NCBI GenBank assembly: GCA_934203105.1
Contig: CAKPYQ010000003.1
Span: 24,057-88,056 of the forward strand
Length of the DNA stretch: 64,000 nucleotides
Source of the DNA: an uncultured Alphaproteobacteria bacterium
Lineage (GTDB): Bacteria; Pseudomonadota; Alphaproteobacteria; CAAHEQ01; UBA3637
Reading direction: 5' to 3'
In this document: positions 41,457 to 49,027 of the stretch, piece after piece
Layout: every line of letters begins with the position of its first letter
How positions within the stretch are numbered: the first letter of the stretch is position 1
Made by a program: the position numbers and the translations under genes
The notes under the pieces: generated by a model
Told to the model about the DNA's origin: nothing
What the model saw: the letters and a program-made list of their open reading frames with translations, nothing else
The model's database searches: none

Positions 41457-42941
41457 TTATTTATTTGATTTTTTGTTTATTTTAATACCAAAAACTATGC
41501 ACAAAAGGCTGAAAATCAAGATAATCCAGTTTCCCAAACGTGCATAAACGGTTTCATTTAATGCTTTGGGAAGCTGATCATCCAACACGCCCTGTGTGCC
41601 CAATGGCAAATAACTTTTTATTTGCCCCCAAGGATAAATAATCGCGCTGATGCCTGTGTTTGCGACGCGAACAACAGGCAAACCTTCTTCCACGGCCCGC
41701 ATTTGAGCGGCTGCCAAGTGTTGGTAAGGTCCGGCCGATAATCCGTACCAGCCATCATTCGTGACATTTATCAGCCAAGCCGGTCGATATTTCGAATCGA
41801 CCACTTTATTTGGGAAAATGATTTCATAACAAACCAACATACCGGCCGGCGGAGCGTTGGGAACGCGAACCGTTTTAGATCCGCTGCCTTCCTTTAAATC
41901 CGATGCAATCGGAACAATTTTATCAAAAGGCAGTAATCCTCTGAACGGTACATATTCGCCGAACGGCACTAAATGAGATTTATCATAAAAACTGATAATT
42001 TCCCCAAAATCGTTTAAAACAAAAATACTGTTGGACAACAATTTGTTGTCTTTATCCGCAAGCCGCAAAGAACCGGCAATTAATGTGCCGTTTTGAGGCA
42101 CTGCCGTCATTGCCATTGCCCGCGCATCTTCGGCCATATCGAACGGATAAGGCGAAGCCGTTTCCGACCATAAAACATGGGTTATGTTTTCAAATCCTTT
42201 GCTTTTTGACAATCGGATATGTTTCATAAAATTATCTTCTGCCGTATCCGGGGTCCACTTTAAAGACTGCTCAATGTTGGGCTGAACCAAACGCAACCGG
42301 ACGCCCCAAACATATTCCGGCTTTAATTCATATAAACGGAAATATCCGAATCCCGCGACTAATAAAAAGCCGGCAATGCTGAAAAGCGCAAATGTATATT
42401 GCTTTTTATATATTAAATAAGGTGTGGCAAACCAAATAATGCTGAATAAGCTCAATCCATAAACGCCCGTGAGTGCGGCCAATTGCAGCACCGGCAGGAA
42501 CGATACCCATACAGAGCCGATTAAATTCCACGGAAAGCCTGTAAAAATCCAACTTCTGATCCATTCAAAAATGCTAACCCAGCCGGCAAAGGCCAAAAGT
42601 CTTGGTAAAACAGGGTTAAGTTTACGGCAAAGCAATGCCGGAATAGCAAAAAACAATCCGAAAAATATGCCAAATCCGATCGGAATAAGCGGAGTTGCCC
42701 AAGCAAAAGCTTCGGCATCAATTAACAGTGCGTTGACAAGCCAGCTCATACTGAATGCGCCAACACCAAATCCAAAAGCAAAAGCCGTGAAAAATAATGA
42801 TAATCCGCTGTTGGCTTGCATAAAAATCAGGAAGAATAAAGAATAAGTCACGAACAATAAAGGAATGTACGCATACGGTACAAACCCCAGTCCTGACATC
42901 AGCCCTAAAATAAGGCAAAAGATATAGTTTCTTTTTTTCAA
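41457..42941 (-). CDS. lnt: Apolipoprotein N-acyltransferase
   Basis: A 494-residue inner-membrane enzyme that adds the third acyl chain to lipoproteins. Six to seven N-terminal membrane helices (residues 5-205) are followed by a nitrilase-fold domain facing the periplasm. The catalytic triad is visible as Glu in LWSETASPYPF, Lys in YDKSHLVPFGEYVPFR and Cys in GMLVCYEIIFPN. A last membrane helix closes the protein. Divergent from the RNase H-like gene, with its own promoter. Confidence 0.95.
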   Translation of the reverse strand: MKKRNYIFCLILGLMSGLGFVPYAYIPLLFVTYSLFFLIFMQANSGLSLFFTAFAFGFGVGAFSMSWLVNALLIDAEAFAWATPLIPIGFGIFFGLFFAIPALLCRKLNPVLPRLLAFAGWVSIFEWIRSWIFTGFPWNLIGSVWVSFLPVLQLAALTGVYGLSLFSIIWFATPYLIYKKQYTFALFSIAGFLLVAGFGYFRLYELKPEYVWGVRLRLVQPNIEQSLKWTPDTAEDNFMKHIRLSKSKGFENITHVLWSETASPYPFDMAEDARAMAMTAVPQNGTLIAGSLRLADKDNKLLSNSIFVLNDFGEIISFYDKSHLVPFGEYVPFRGLLPFDKIVPIASDLKEGSGSKTVRVPNAPPAGMLVCYEIIFPNKVVDSKYRPAWLINVTNDGWYGLSAGPYQHLAAAQMRAVEEGLPVVRVANTGISAIIYPWGQIKSYLPLGTQGVLDDQLPKALNETVYARLGNWIILIFSLLCIVFGIKINKKSNK

Positions 42942-42983
42942 CTTTTACTTCCTTAAGCAAAATATAATATCAAATAAAACTTC

Positions 42984-43011
42984 ATTATATGCAGAAAAAT
43001 TAATTTGGCAA
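42984..43011 (-). promoter_or_regulatory. Promoter of lnt
   Basis: Minus strand TTGCCA (43006-43011), 16 bases, TATAAT (42984-42989). Confidence 0.6.
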
Positions 43012-43021
43012 CTAAAAAATG

Positions 43022-43049
43022 TTGCATTTTTGTGAAATTTTGCTATAAT
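43022..43049 (+). promoter_or_regulatory. Promoter of the RNase H-like gene
   Basis: TTGCAT (43022-43027), 16 bases, TATAAT (43044-43049), 34 bases before the ATG; divergent from the lnt promoter. Confidence 0.65.
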
Positions 43050-43083
43050 GCAGCCTGTATGGCAGTGAAAAAAGGGCAAAGAA

Positions 43084-43815
43084 ATGCAAATTTTTGCAGA
43101 TGCATCGTTAAATGATGATAAAAAAATCGCCGGAGTCGGTTGTGTTTGTGTCAGTAGTGAAAACGAAAATGTGACAGAGCAATCTTCTTTTTTTTCGGCA
43201 AGCAGCATACATATTGCGGAACTTTTTGCATTGGGCTATGCCGTTCATTTTGGCTTGTTGTCCGGTAAAAAATCTGTACGTATTGTTTCGGATTCGGCGG
43301 CTGCGCTGAATAAATTGCATCAATATATGGAATGTGTGACGGCAAAAGAGCGCTTGAATAAAAAGCAACATATTTTTATGGCTAAATTGGAAAAATCACC
43401 GATACAAAAGGATATATTAAATCGAATGGTTAATGCTTTTATGCATTCCGATATTCATTTTAGTTTTGGTTATACGCACGGCCATCAAAAAGGAGCGGCT
43501 TTTGGCACGGACGGTTATTGGAATGAAAAGGCCGACGGCGCTGCTGCGGTTGGTCGCATTTACGGCGAGCATGCAAAAGAGAGGGGCTTTGAGCGGAAAA
43601 TAGAAGATTCGTGCAAAGCGTTATGTCCGATTGAGGCAAAGGAAGAAGTCAAAAATTGGGAAAAAAATGTGCAAACCTTTTTTGTTCCTTATCAGCCCAA
43701 AAAAGTCAAAGTCAAAATCGAAGCGCATCATAAGGGACGCCAAAGGGATTGTGATTCATATCATGTTCGGATTGACGGAGCTGTTAAAATGCGTGTTATT
43801 TTTAAATCGCGATGA
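43084..43815 (+). CDS. RNase H-like fold protein
   Basis: A 243-residue protein that aligns with type I RNase H logic: Asp6 in IFADASLNDD, Glu46 in IHIAELFAL, Asp70 in VRIVSDSAAALNKL and a late Asp in NEKADGAA after GHQKGA, which gives the D-E-D-D set. A charged insertion of about 45 residues separates the third acidic residue from the last. The C-terminal 70 residues are Lys-rich and unrecognised. It may cleave RNA in RNA-DNA hybrids or be a relative with another nucleic-acid target. Confidence 0.75.
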   Translation: MQIFADASLNDDKKIAGVGCVCVSSENENVTEQSSFFSASSIHIAELFALGYAVHFGLLSGKKSVRIVSDSAAALNKLHQYMECVTAKERLNKKQHIFMAKLEKSPIQKDILNRMVNAFMHSDIHFSFGYTHGHQKGAAFGTDGYWNEKADGAAAVGRIYGEHAKERGFERKIEDSCKALCPIEAKEEVKNWEKNVQTFFVPYQPKKVKVKIEAHHKGRQRDCDSYHVRIDGAVKMRVIFKSR

Positions 43816-43824
43816 ATTTTTTGC

Positions 43825-43853
43825 TTGCAATATGAAAAAGAATCGGATATAAG
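43825..43853 (+). promoter_or_regulatory. Promoter of tRNA-Lys
   Basis: TTGCAA (43825-43830), 17 bases, TATAAG (43848-43853), 13 bases before the tRNA. Confidence 0.65.
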
Positions 43854-43866
43854 TATTATCCGTTAT

Positions 43867-43942
<76 letters not shown>

Positions 43943-43947
43943 AAATT

Positions 43948-43979
43948 AAAAGCCACCGTTTAATCGGTGGCTTTTTTTT
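43948..43979 (+). terminator. Terminator of tRNA-Lys
   Basis: Stem AAAAGCCACCG/CGGTGGCTTTT with a 6-base loop and a T run. Beyond it, 43980-44077 holds no gene I can support. Confidence 0.85.
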
Positions 43980-44077
43980 AATGCAATTTAACCTATTAAA
44001 ATATACAATATTGCAAAAAGCAACATCAGAACAAGTATTGACAAAACTGCGAAAATAAAAGTTGTTCGTACAAAGGA

Positions 44078-45196
44078 TCATCTGTTGGCTGCAATTTCTT
44101 TATATAACTGCTTGTTATAAGTAAAAGTGGTTTCTTTTTGCAGATTGTTATCGTTTAAAATTTGCGCAAAATCGTAAATGCATTTTATTTCATCGTAACA
44201 TTTTTCATAGTGTTTCAGGTTGGTTGCTTTTTTGAACAAAGAAAACGGGGCGAACAGAGTCCTTTTTGTGTGTATGGCCAAAATAACGTGATTGGGCAAA
44301 AAAGCAATATCAATTCGTTCGTCTTTAAAACATTTTTTTATCGCGCTTAATTTGTCTGCTAACACCCGCGTTAATAAAAGACGCGCTGTCATCGGATTAT
44401 CCGAAAAGATTTGATAATTTTTCAAAAACGGAACACTTTTTAATTTTTGAAGCGGCTTGACTTTTTGGGGGGATTTGGTGTTGAACAGCAAAGTATATCC
44501 GTTGATATGCGTGTTTGCCGGAAAAATCAAACAAATTCCGTCAAAAACAGATTTCCCGTCATTTTTTTCCAACTCAAATTCCGTTGCAGAAAAAGTTGCC
44601 TCTTCGGACATTGCAATCGTCAAATCTGTAAAGAAAAAATTTTTAAAATCACCAAAAAGACAAGAATGTTCTAAAACAGAACGTATTGAATTTTCTTTAA
44701 TTAAAGAAGGCGGAAGGTTTTCAATAATTTCTTCCTCTTCTTCAACAGCTTCTTTTGATTTGTTATCATTATTTGGAAAAGAAATATTCGGGAATAAGGA
44801 TTGCCTGACTGCTTTTAGATCGGTTAAATAACACCCAAGGTAATTAAGAAGCTTTTTTAAAAACTTTTTATATTGTTTTTCTTTGTAATTATGGTCATCA
44901 TTAACCACTTTCAGAAGAGATAAGAAGAAGAAAAGTACAATGCACAAAGTAACTGCTTGGGTGATGTTGTCATCGTATATCTTATTCGCCAAATCAATCA
45001 GTAAAATCCAAAAAGTAGCTGTTTGGGCGGCGTTGCTTTTGTAAAACAGAGCAAAAGCTGTCACCGTCACAAAAATAGTAAGTGATAAGTAAAGCGAAAA
45101 TTTTAATAAACTTTTAGATCTTTCCTTTTCTGATTTAAGCAAAGAGGGAAAAATTTCCGTCTTTATTTTGTGCAAAAATTCTTCTTTTGAAATCAT
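44078..45196 (-). CDS. DUF3137 membrane protein
   Basis: A 372-residue protein with two N-terminal membrane helices (about residues 30-50 and 78-98) and a soluble domain with DUF3137 marks: FSATEFELE, FDGICLIFPANTHINGYTLL, NYQIFSDNPMTARLLLTRVL, IDIAFLPNHVILAI and TLFAPFSLFKKA. The function of DUF3137 is unknown. An acidic Glu run lies near residue 150. The start overlaps a 30-codon frame upstream by 4 bases. After its TGA stop, the same frame stays open for 29 hydrophobic codons. Confidence 0.8.
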   Translation of the reverse strand: MISKEEFLHKIKTEIFPSLLKSEKERSKSLLKFSLYLSLTIFVTVTAFALFYKSNAAQTATFWILLIDLANKIYDDNITQAVTLCIVLFFFLSLLKVVNDDHNYKEKQYKKFLKKLLNYLGCYLTDLKAVRQSLFPNISFPNNDNKSKEAVEEEEEIIENLPPSLIKENSIRSVLEHSCLFGDFKNFFFTDLTIAMSEEATFSATEFELEKNDGKSVFDGICLIFPANTHINGYTLLFNTKSPQKVKPLQKLKSVPFLKNYQIFSDNPMTARLLLTRVLADKLSAIKKCFKDERIDIAFLPNHVILAIHTKRTLFAPFSLFKKATNLKHYEKCYDEIKCIYDFAQILNDNNLQKETTFTYNKQLYKEIAANR

Positions 45197-45285
45197 TGAC
45201 TGTTTCCTTTCAATCTTGCTAAACGGCGTTCAATTTTAATCATAACACAGCAAGCGCCAATGATCAATAAACTTTTATCTCTCAT
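45193..45285 (-). CDS. Possible 30-residue small protein between feoB and the DUF3137 gene
   Basis: Reads MRDKSLLIIGACCVMIKIER followed by a short basic end. It has AAGG 5 bases upstream of its ATG and its stop overlaps the next start as ATGA, the usual sign of coupling. It lies where some feo operons have feoC, but shows no FeoC features. It could equally be a leader for translation of DUF3137. Confidence 0.4.
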   Translation of the reverse strand: MRDKSLLIIGACCVMIKIERRLARLKGNSQ

Positions 45286-45301
45286 AAAGCCTTGCGGATT
45301 C

Positions 45302-47680
45302 TTACATTATTAACATTCCGATATGGTACACGATGAATGATACAATCCAAGCAATGGCGCATTGCACAAAAACAACCGCCAAAGCATAGGATCGTCCTAA
45401 TTCCCGCTTTACCGTCGCAATTGCGGCAACACAAGGCGTGTATAATAAACAGAAAATCAAAAATACAAATGCCGTAAATTGAGTAAACAATTGTGGTAAT
45501 TTTTCAACTTCTCCACCCAATAAAACCGTTAAAGTACTGATGACGCTTTCTTTGGCCATAAAGCCCGTCAAAAACGCGGTTGAAATCCGCCAATCATAGA
45601 TTCCAAGCGGCTCAAACAAAGGCAATATTGCCGTGCCAAGCGATGCTAAAATGCTGTTTTCCGACGACGTGACAACATTCAATCTGCTGTCGAAAGTTTG
45701 GAAAAACCAAATTAAAATCGTTGCAAAAAAGATAATGGTAAAGGCTTTTGTAATAAAACCTTTGGCTTTGGCAAAGACCAGTTGCGCGATATTGCGCGCG
45801 GTCGGAAAGCGATAATTCGGCAATTCCATAACAAAAGGAACCGGCTCTCCGCGAAAGATGATGTTTTTGACAATCAAAGCAAAGATAATGCCGACAACAA
45901 TCCCGATAACATAAAGCACGATAATAATCGGCACTTTGTGGTCGGCAAAAAACGCCGCCGTGAATAAAGCGTAAATGGGAAGTTTCGCAGAACAGCTCAT
46001 AAACGGTACTAACAAAATCGTCATTTTTCTGTCGCGTTCCGAAGGCAATGTTCGTGTGGCCATAATTGCCGGGACAGAGCACCCAAAGCCGATTAACATC
46101 GGGACAAAGCTGCGTCCTGAAAGCCCGATTGTTCGTAACAATTTATCCATAACGAAAGCAACGCGCGCCATGTATCCCGTATCTTCCAAAATGGAAAGGA
46201 AGAAAAACAAAATAACAATGACGGGCAAAAAGCTTAATACGCCCCCGACGCCGGCAAAAATACCGTCGATGATTAACGATTTGACAACGGGGTTTAATCC
46301 GTATTCGGTCAGCGCCGTATCCGTAACAGAGCTAAGCCTATCGATTCCATCGGCAATTAAATCCGAAAAAAATGATCCTATCGGGCCGAAAGTCATATAA
46401 AAAATAAATGTCATTACCAATAAAAACAATGGCAACGCCGTATATTTACCGGTAATAATCTTGTCGGCTAAACGACTGCGCCGGCGGGCAGGGCTTTCCT
46501 GCGAACGGTGTACAAAAGCTCGGCAAATGGTTTCGATGAACGAAAAACGCATATCGGCCAAAGCTGCTTCTTTGTCCAAACCTCGTTCTTTTTCCATTGC
46601 AGATACAATTCGCTGACACGTTGTTATTTGATCTTTGGTTAAATCCAATTGCTTTAAAACCAACGGATCGCCTTCAATTAACTTGGTTGCAGCAAAGCGT
46701 TTCGGTAATTCGGCGGCTTTTGCTTGCTTTTCAATCAAATGCACGATTGAATGGATCGCAGTATGAACGGCGCTGTTTTTGCCGTTGTTGTCACAAAAAT
46801 CAATGATGCGCGGTTTTTCTTGGTATTTGGCGACGTTTAAAACATGGTCGATCAATTCTTCTAAACCTTCATTTTTGGCGGCTGAAATCGGGACAACCGG
46901 CACACCCAAAGCCGCTTCTAACTCGTTAACGTCAATGCTGCCGCCGCTTTCGCGCACTTCGTCAAACATATTCAAAGCGATAACCATCGGGATATTTAAA
47001 TCGATCAACTGCATACTTAAAAATAAATTACGTTCGATGTTGCCCGCATCGACAATGTTAATGATTGCGTCCGGCTTGGAGGACAAAATAAAATCGCGTG
47101 TTAATTTTTCTTCGGGGCTGTACGGAGACAAAGAATAAATCCCCGGCAAGTCGGTAATGACTGCTTCGGGGTGATGACGGATTACACCGTCGATTCGGTC
47201 GATTGTTACTCCGGGGAAATTGCCCACATGTTGATGTGCGCCGGTCAACTGATTAAACAAAGTTGTTTTCCCGCTGTTTTGATTGCCGACCAAAGCCAAA
47301 TGCAAATGATCGCGCTTGATAATGGGTTTGTCCGCATTGTCATAACTTAATCGTTCCCCGAACTTGGGGTGTTCGATGGGGTTTAGTTTTAAATGAGCAT
47401 TGTTGCACGCGTCTTTCAGCGGGCATTCGGCGCAGGCTGTGTTACAAGGGCGAATTTTGATTTGCGCCGCGTCTTCTTTACGCAAAGTCAGCTCGTAACC
47501 TCGTGTTTGAATTTCCAACGGATCACCCATTGGTGCTTTTTTTACCAAAGTCACTTCTGCCCCCGGTGTCAATCCCATATCCAAAATATGTGATCGTAAC
47601 CTGAGGCTTGAACAGTTAATACTTTCGATGATTGCTTTGTCTTTGATCTTTAATTGACTGAGATATTCTTTTTTGGGCAT
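45302..47680 (-). CDS. feoB: Ferrous iron transporter FeoA-FeoB fusion
   Basis: A 792-residue fusion. Residues 5-77 are a FeoA (SH3-like) domain with LRLRSHILDMGLTPGAEVTL. A linker carries Cys79, Cys83, Cys86 and Cys92. The G domain has GNQNSGKTTLFNQLTG near 132, DLPGIYSL and NMFD. The membrane part from about 405 has the gate regions GYMARVAFVMDK and FIGFGCSVPA-like PMLIGFGCSVPAIMATR. It imports Fe2+ under low oxygen. A promoter is at 47716-47743 with GGAGG before the ATG. Confidence 0.95.
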   Translation of the reverse strand: MPKKEYLSQLKIKDKAIIESINCSSLRLRSHILDMGLTPGAEVTLVKKAPMGDPLEIQTRGYELTLRKEDAAQIKIRPCNTACAECPLKDACNNAHLKLNPIEHPKFGERLSYDNADKPIIKRDHLHLALVGNQNSGKTTLFNQLTGAHQHVGNFPGVTIDRIDGVIRHHPEAVITDLPGIYSLSPYSPEEKLTRDFILSSKPDAIINIVDAGNIERNLFLSMQLIDLNIPMVIALNMFDEVRESGGSIDVNELEAALGVPVVPISAAKNEGLEELIDHVLNVAKYQEKPRIIDFCDNNGKNSAVHTAIHSIVHLIEKQAKAAELPKRFAATKLIEGDPLVLKQLDLTKDQITTCQRIVSAMEKERGLDKEAALADMRFSFIETICRAFVHRSQESPARRRSRLADKIITGKYTALPLFLLVMTFIFYMTFGPIGSFFSDLIADGIDRLSSVTDTALTEYGLNPVVKSLIIDGIFAGVGGVLSFLPVIVILFFFLSILEDTGYMARVAFVMDKLLRTIGLSGRSFVPMLIGFGCSVPAIMATRTLPSERDRKMTILLVPFMSCSAKLPIYALFTAAFFADHKVPIIIVLYVIGIVVGIIFALIVKNIIFRGEPVPFVMELPNYRFPTARNIAQLVFAKAKGFITKAFTIIFFATILIWFFQTFDSRLNVVTSSENSILASLGTAILPLFEPLGIYDWRISTAFLTGFMAKESVISTLTVLLGGEVEKLPQLFTQFTAFVFLIFCLLYTPCVAAIATVKRELGRSYALAVVFVQCAIAWIVSFIVYHIGMLIM

Positions 47681-47715
47681 AATATAACCTCCGCGTTTCT
47701 CTCTAACGGAAACAT

Positions 47716-47743
47716 ACTATAATACGCTCTGCTTAAAAGTCAA
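47716..47743 (-). promoter_or_regulatory. Promoter of feoAB
   Basis: Minus strand TTGACT (47738-47743), 16 bases, TATAGT (47716-47721). Confidence 0.6.
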
Positions 47744-47769
47744 TCAGGCACTTTTAAAAAAATATAAAA

Positions 47770-47798
47770 TTGACAAATCGCATCAGGCGTGATAGCGT
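47770..47798 (+). promoter_or_regulatory. Promoter of alr
   Basis: TTGACA (47770-47775), 17 bases, TAGCGT (47793-47798); the -10 box is weak. Confidence 0.4.
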
Positions 47799-47822
47799 TA
47801 TTATCAAAAGGACGGCTTTATT

Positions 47823-48956
47823 ATGGAATTTTTACGACGCTGTTGGGCGGAAATTAACTTTGAAAACATCAAATATAACTTGGAACAATACAAAAAGTGC
47901 TTAAAAGGCAAAACCGAACTGATGTGCGTTGTGAAAGCATCGTGCTATGGTCACAGCGATGAATTAACGGCGCCGTTTTTGCAAAATCAGTTGAATGTTA
48001 AGTGGTTTGCCGTATCTAATTTAAACGAGGCCGTTCGATTGCGAAAAATCGGAATTACGGGACAAATTTTGATTTTGGGCTATACGCCGCCCGTTATGGC
48101 AGATCAGCTGATTAAATACGATATTGTTCAAGCTTGTACCGAATACGATTTTGCTGTTCGCTTGTCAAAAAGCGCGACATCAGGCAATGTTCGCATTCAC
48201 GTTGCCATTGATACGGGTATGGCACGGATCGGTTTAGAAGGGACTGCCGCACAATGCGCCGAAATGCTTCAAAAAATCAATGCGCTTCAACATATATCGT
48301 TAGAGGGGATTTTTACGCATTATGCTGTTGCCGATGAAACCAGCCAGGCAAGTGATGAATATACTTTAAATCAAACAAAAAAGATACTTGACATTGACGA
48401 TTTGTTAAAAGAAAAAGGGCTTAATCTTCCCTATGTTCACTTTTTAAATTCGGCCAGCGGTGTTTATTATTATAACGAACGAAGCTCTTTTGCGCGCTTG
48501 GGGATTATTTTGTACGGGCTTTATCCAAACCCCGAAAAGCCTTTGCCGTTTAAACCTAAAACCGCGCTGGAATTAAAAGCGGTTATTTCTCAAATCAAAT
48601 ATATTGAAAAAGGCGATACGGTCAGTTATGGCAGAACCTATACCGCGTCCAAAAGGACAAAGATTGCAACCGTGACGGCCGGATATGCGGACGGATTTCC
48701 GCGCGCTTTGTCTAACAAAGGCTTTGTTCTTGTTCACGGTCAACGTTGCCCGATTACGGGGCGAATTTGTATGGATCAATTGATGTGCGATGTTTCGAAT
48801 GTTGCAGATGTCAAAGTCGATGATGAAGTCATTTTAATCGGCGGGCAGGGGAAAAATAAAATTACGGCCGAAGACATTGCACAAATGACCGGCACAATCG
48901 GTTATGAAGTGATTTGTGACATATCTCATCGCGTGCCGCGCATAAAAGCATTATAA
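47823..48956 (+). CDS. alr: Alanine racemase
   Basis: A 377-residue PLP enzyme that makes D-alanine for peptidoglycan. The PLP Lys is Lys38 in MCVVKASCYGHSDE, where most Alr have VVKANAYGHG. The second catalytic base Tyr is in VSYGRTYTASKRTKIATV near residue 266. The barrel has HVAIDTGMARIGL, and ARLGIILYGLYP and GRICMDQLMCD are also typical. The altered loop after Lys38 is seen in some serine/alanine racemases, so relaxed specificity is possible. Confidence 0.93.
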   Translation: MEFLRRCWAEINFENIKYNLEQYKKCLKGKTELMCVVKASCYGHSDELTAPFLQNQLNVKWFAVSNLNEAVRLRKIGITGQILILGYTPPVMADQLIKYDIVQACTEYDFAVRLSKSATSGNVRIHVAIDTGMARIGLEGTAAQCAEMLQKINALQHISLEGIFTHYAVADETSQASDEYTLNQTKKILDIDDLLKEKGLNLPYVHFLNSASGVYYYNERSSFARLGIILYGLYPNPEKPLPFKPKTALELKAVISQIKYIEKGDTVSYGRTYTASKRTKIATVTAGYADGFPRALSNKGFVLVHGQRCPITGRICMDQLMCDVSNVADVKVDDEVILIGGQGKNKITAEDIAQMTGTIGYEVICDISHRVPRIKAL

Positions 48957-48962
48957 AATCGA

Positions 48963-48991
48963 TTGACACGCAAATAATTGCATCATATAGT
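48963..48991 (+). promoter_or_regulatory. Promoter of the helicase gene
   Basis: TTGACA (48963-48968), 17 bases, TATAGT (48986-48991), 36 bases before the ATG; AAAGGAG follows. Confidence 0.75.
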
Positions 48992-49027
48992 ATGAAACAA
49001 AACCATTGATGAAAAAGGAGTTTTTTT

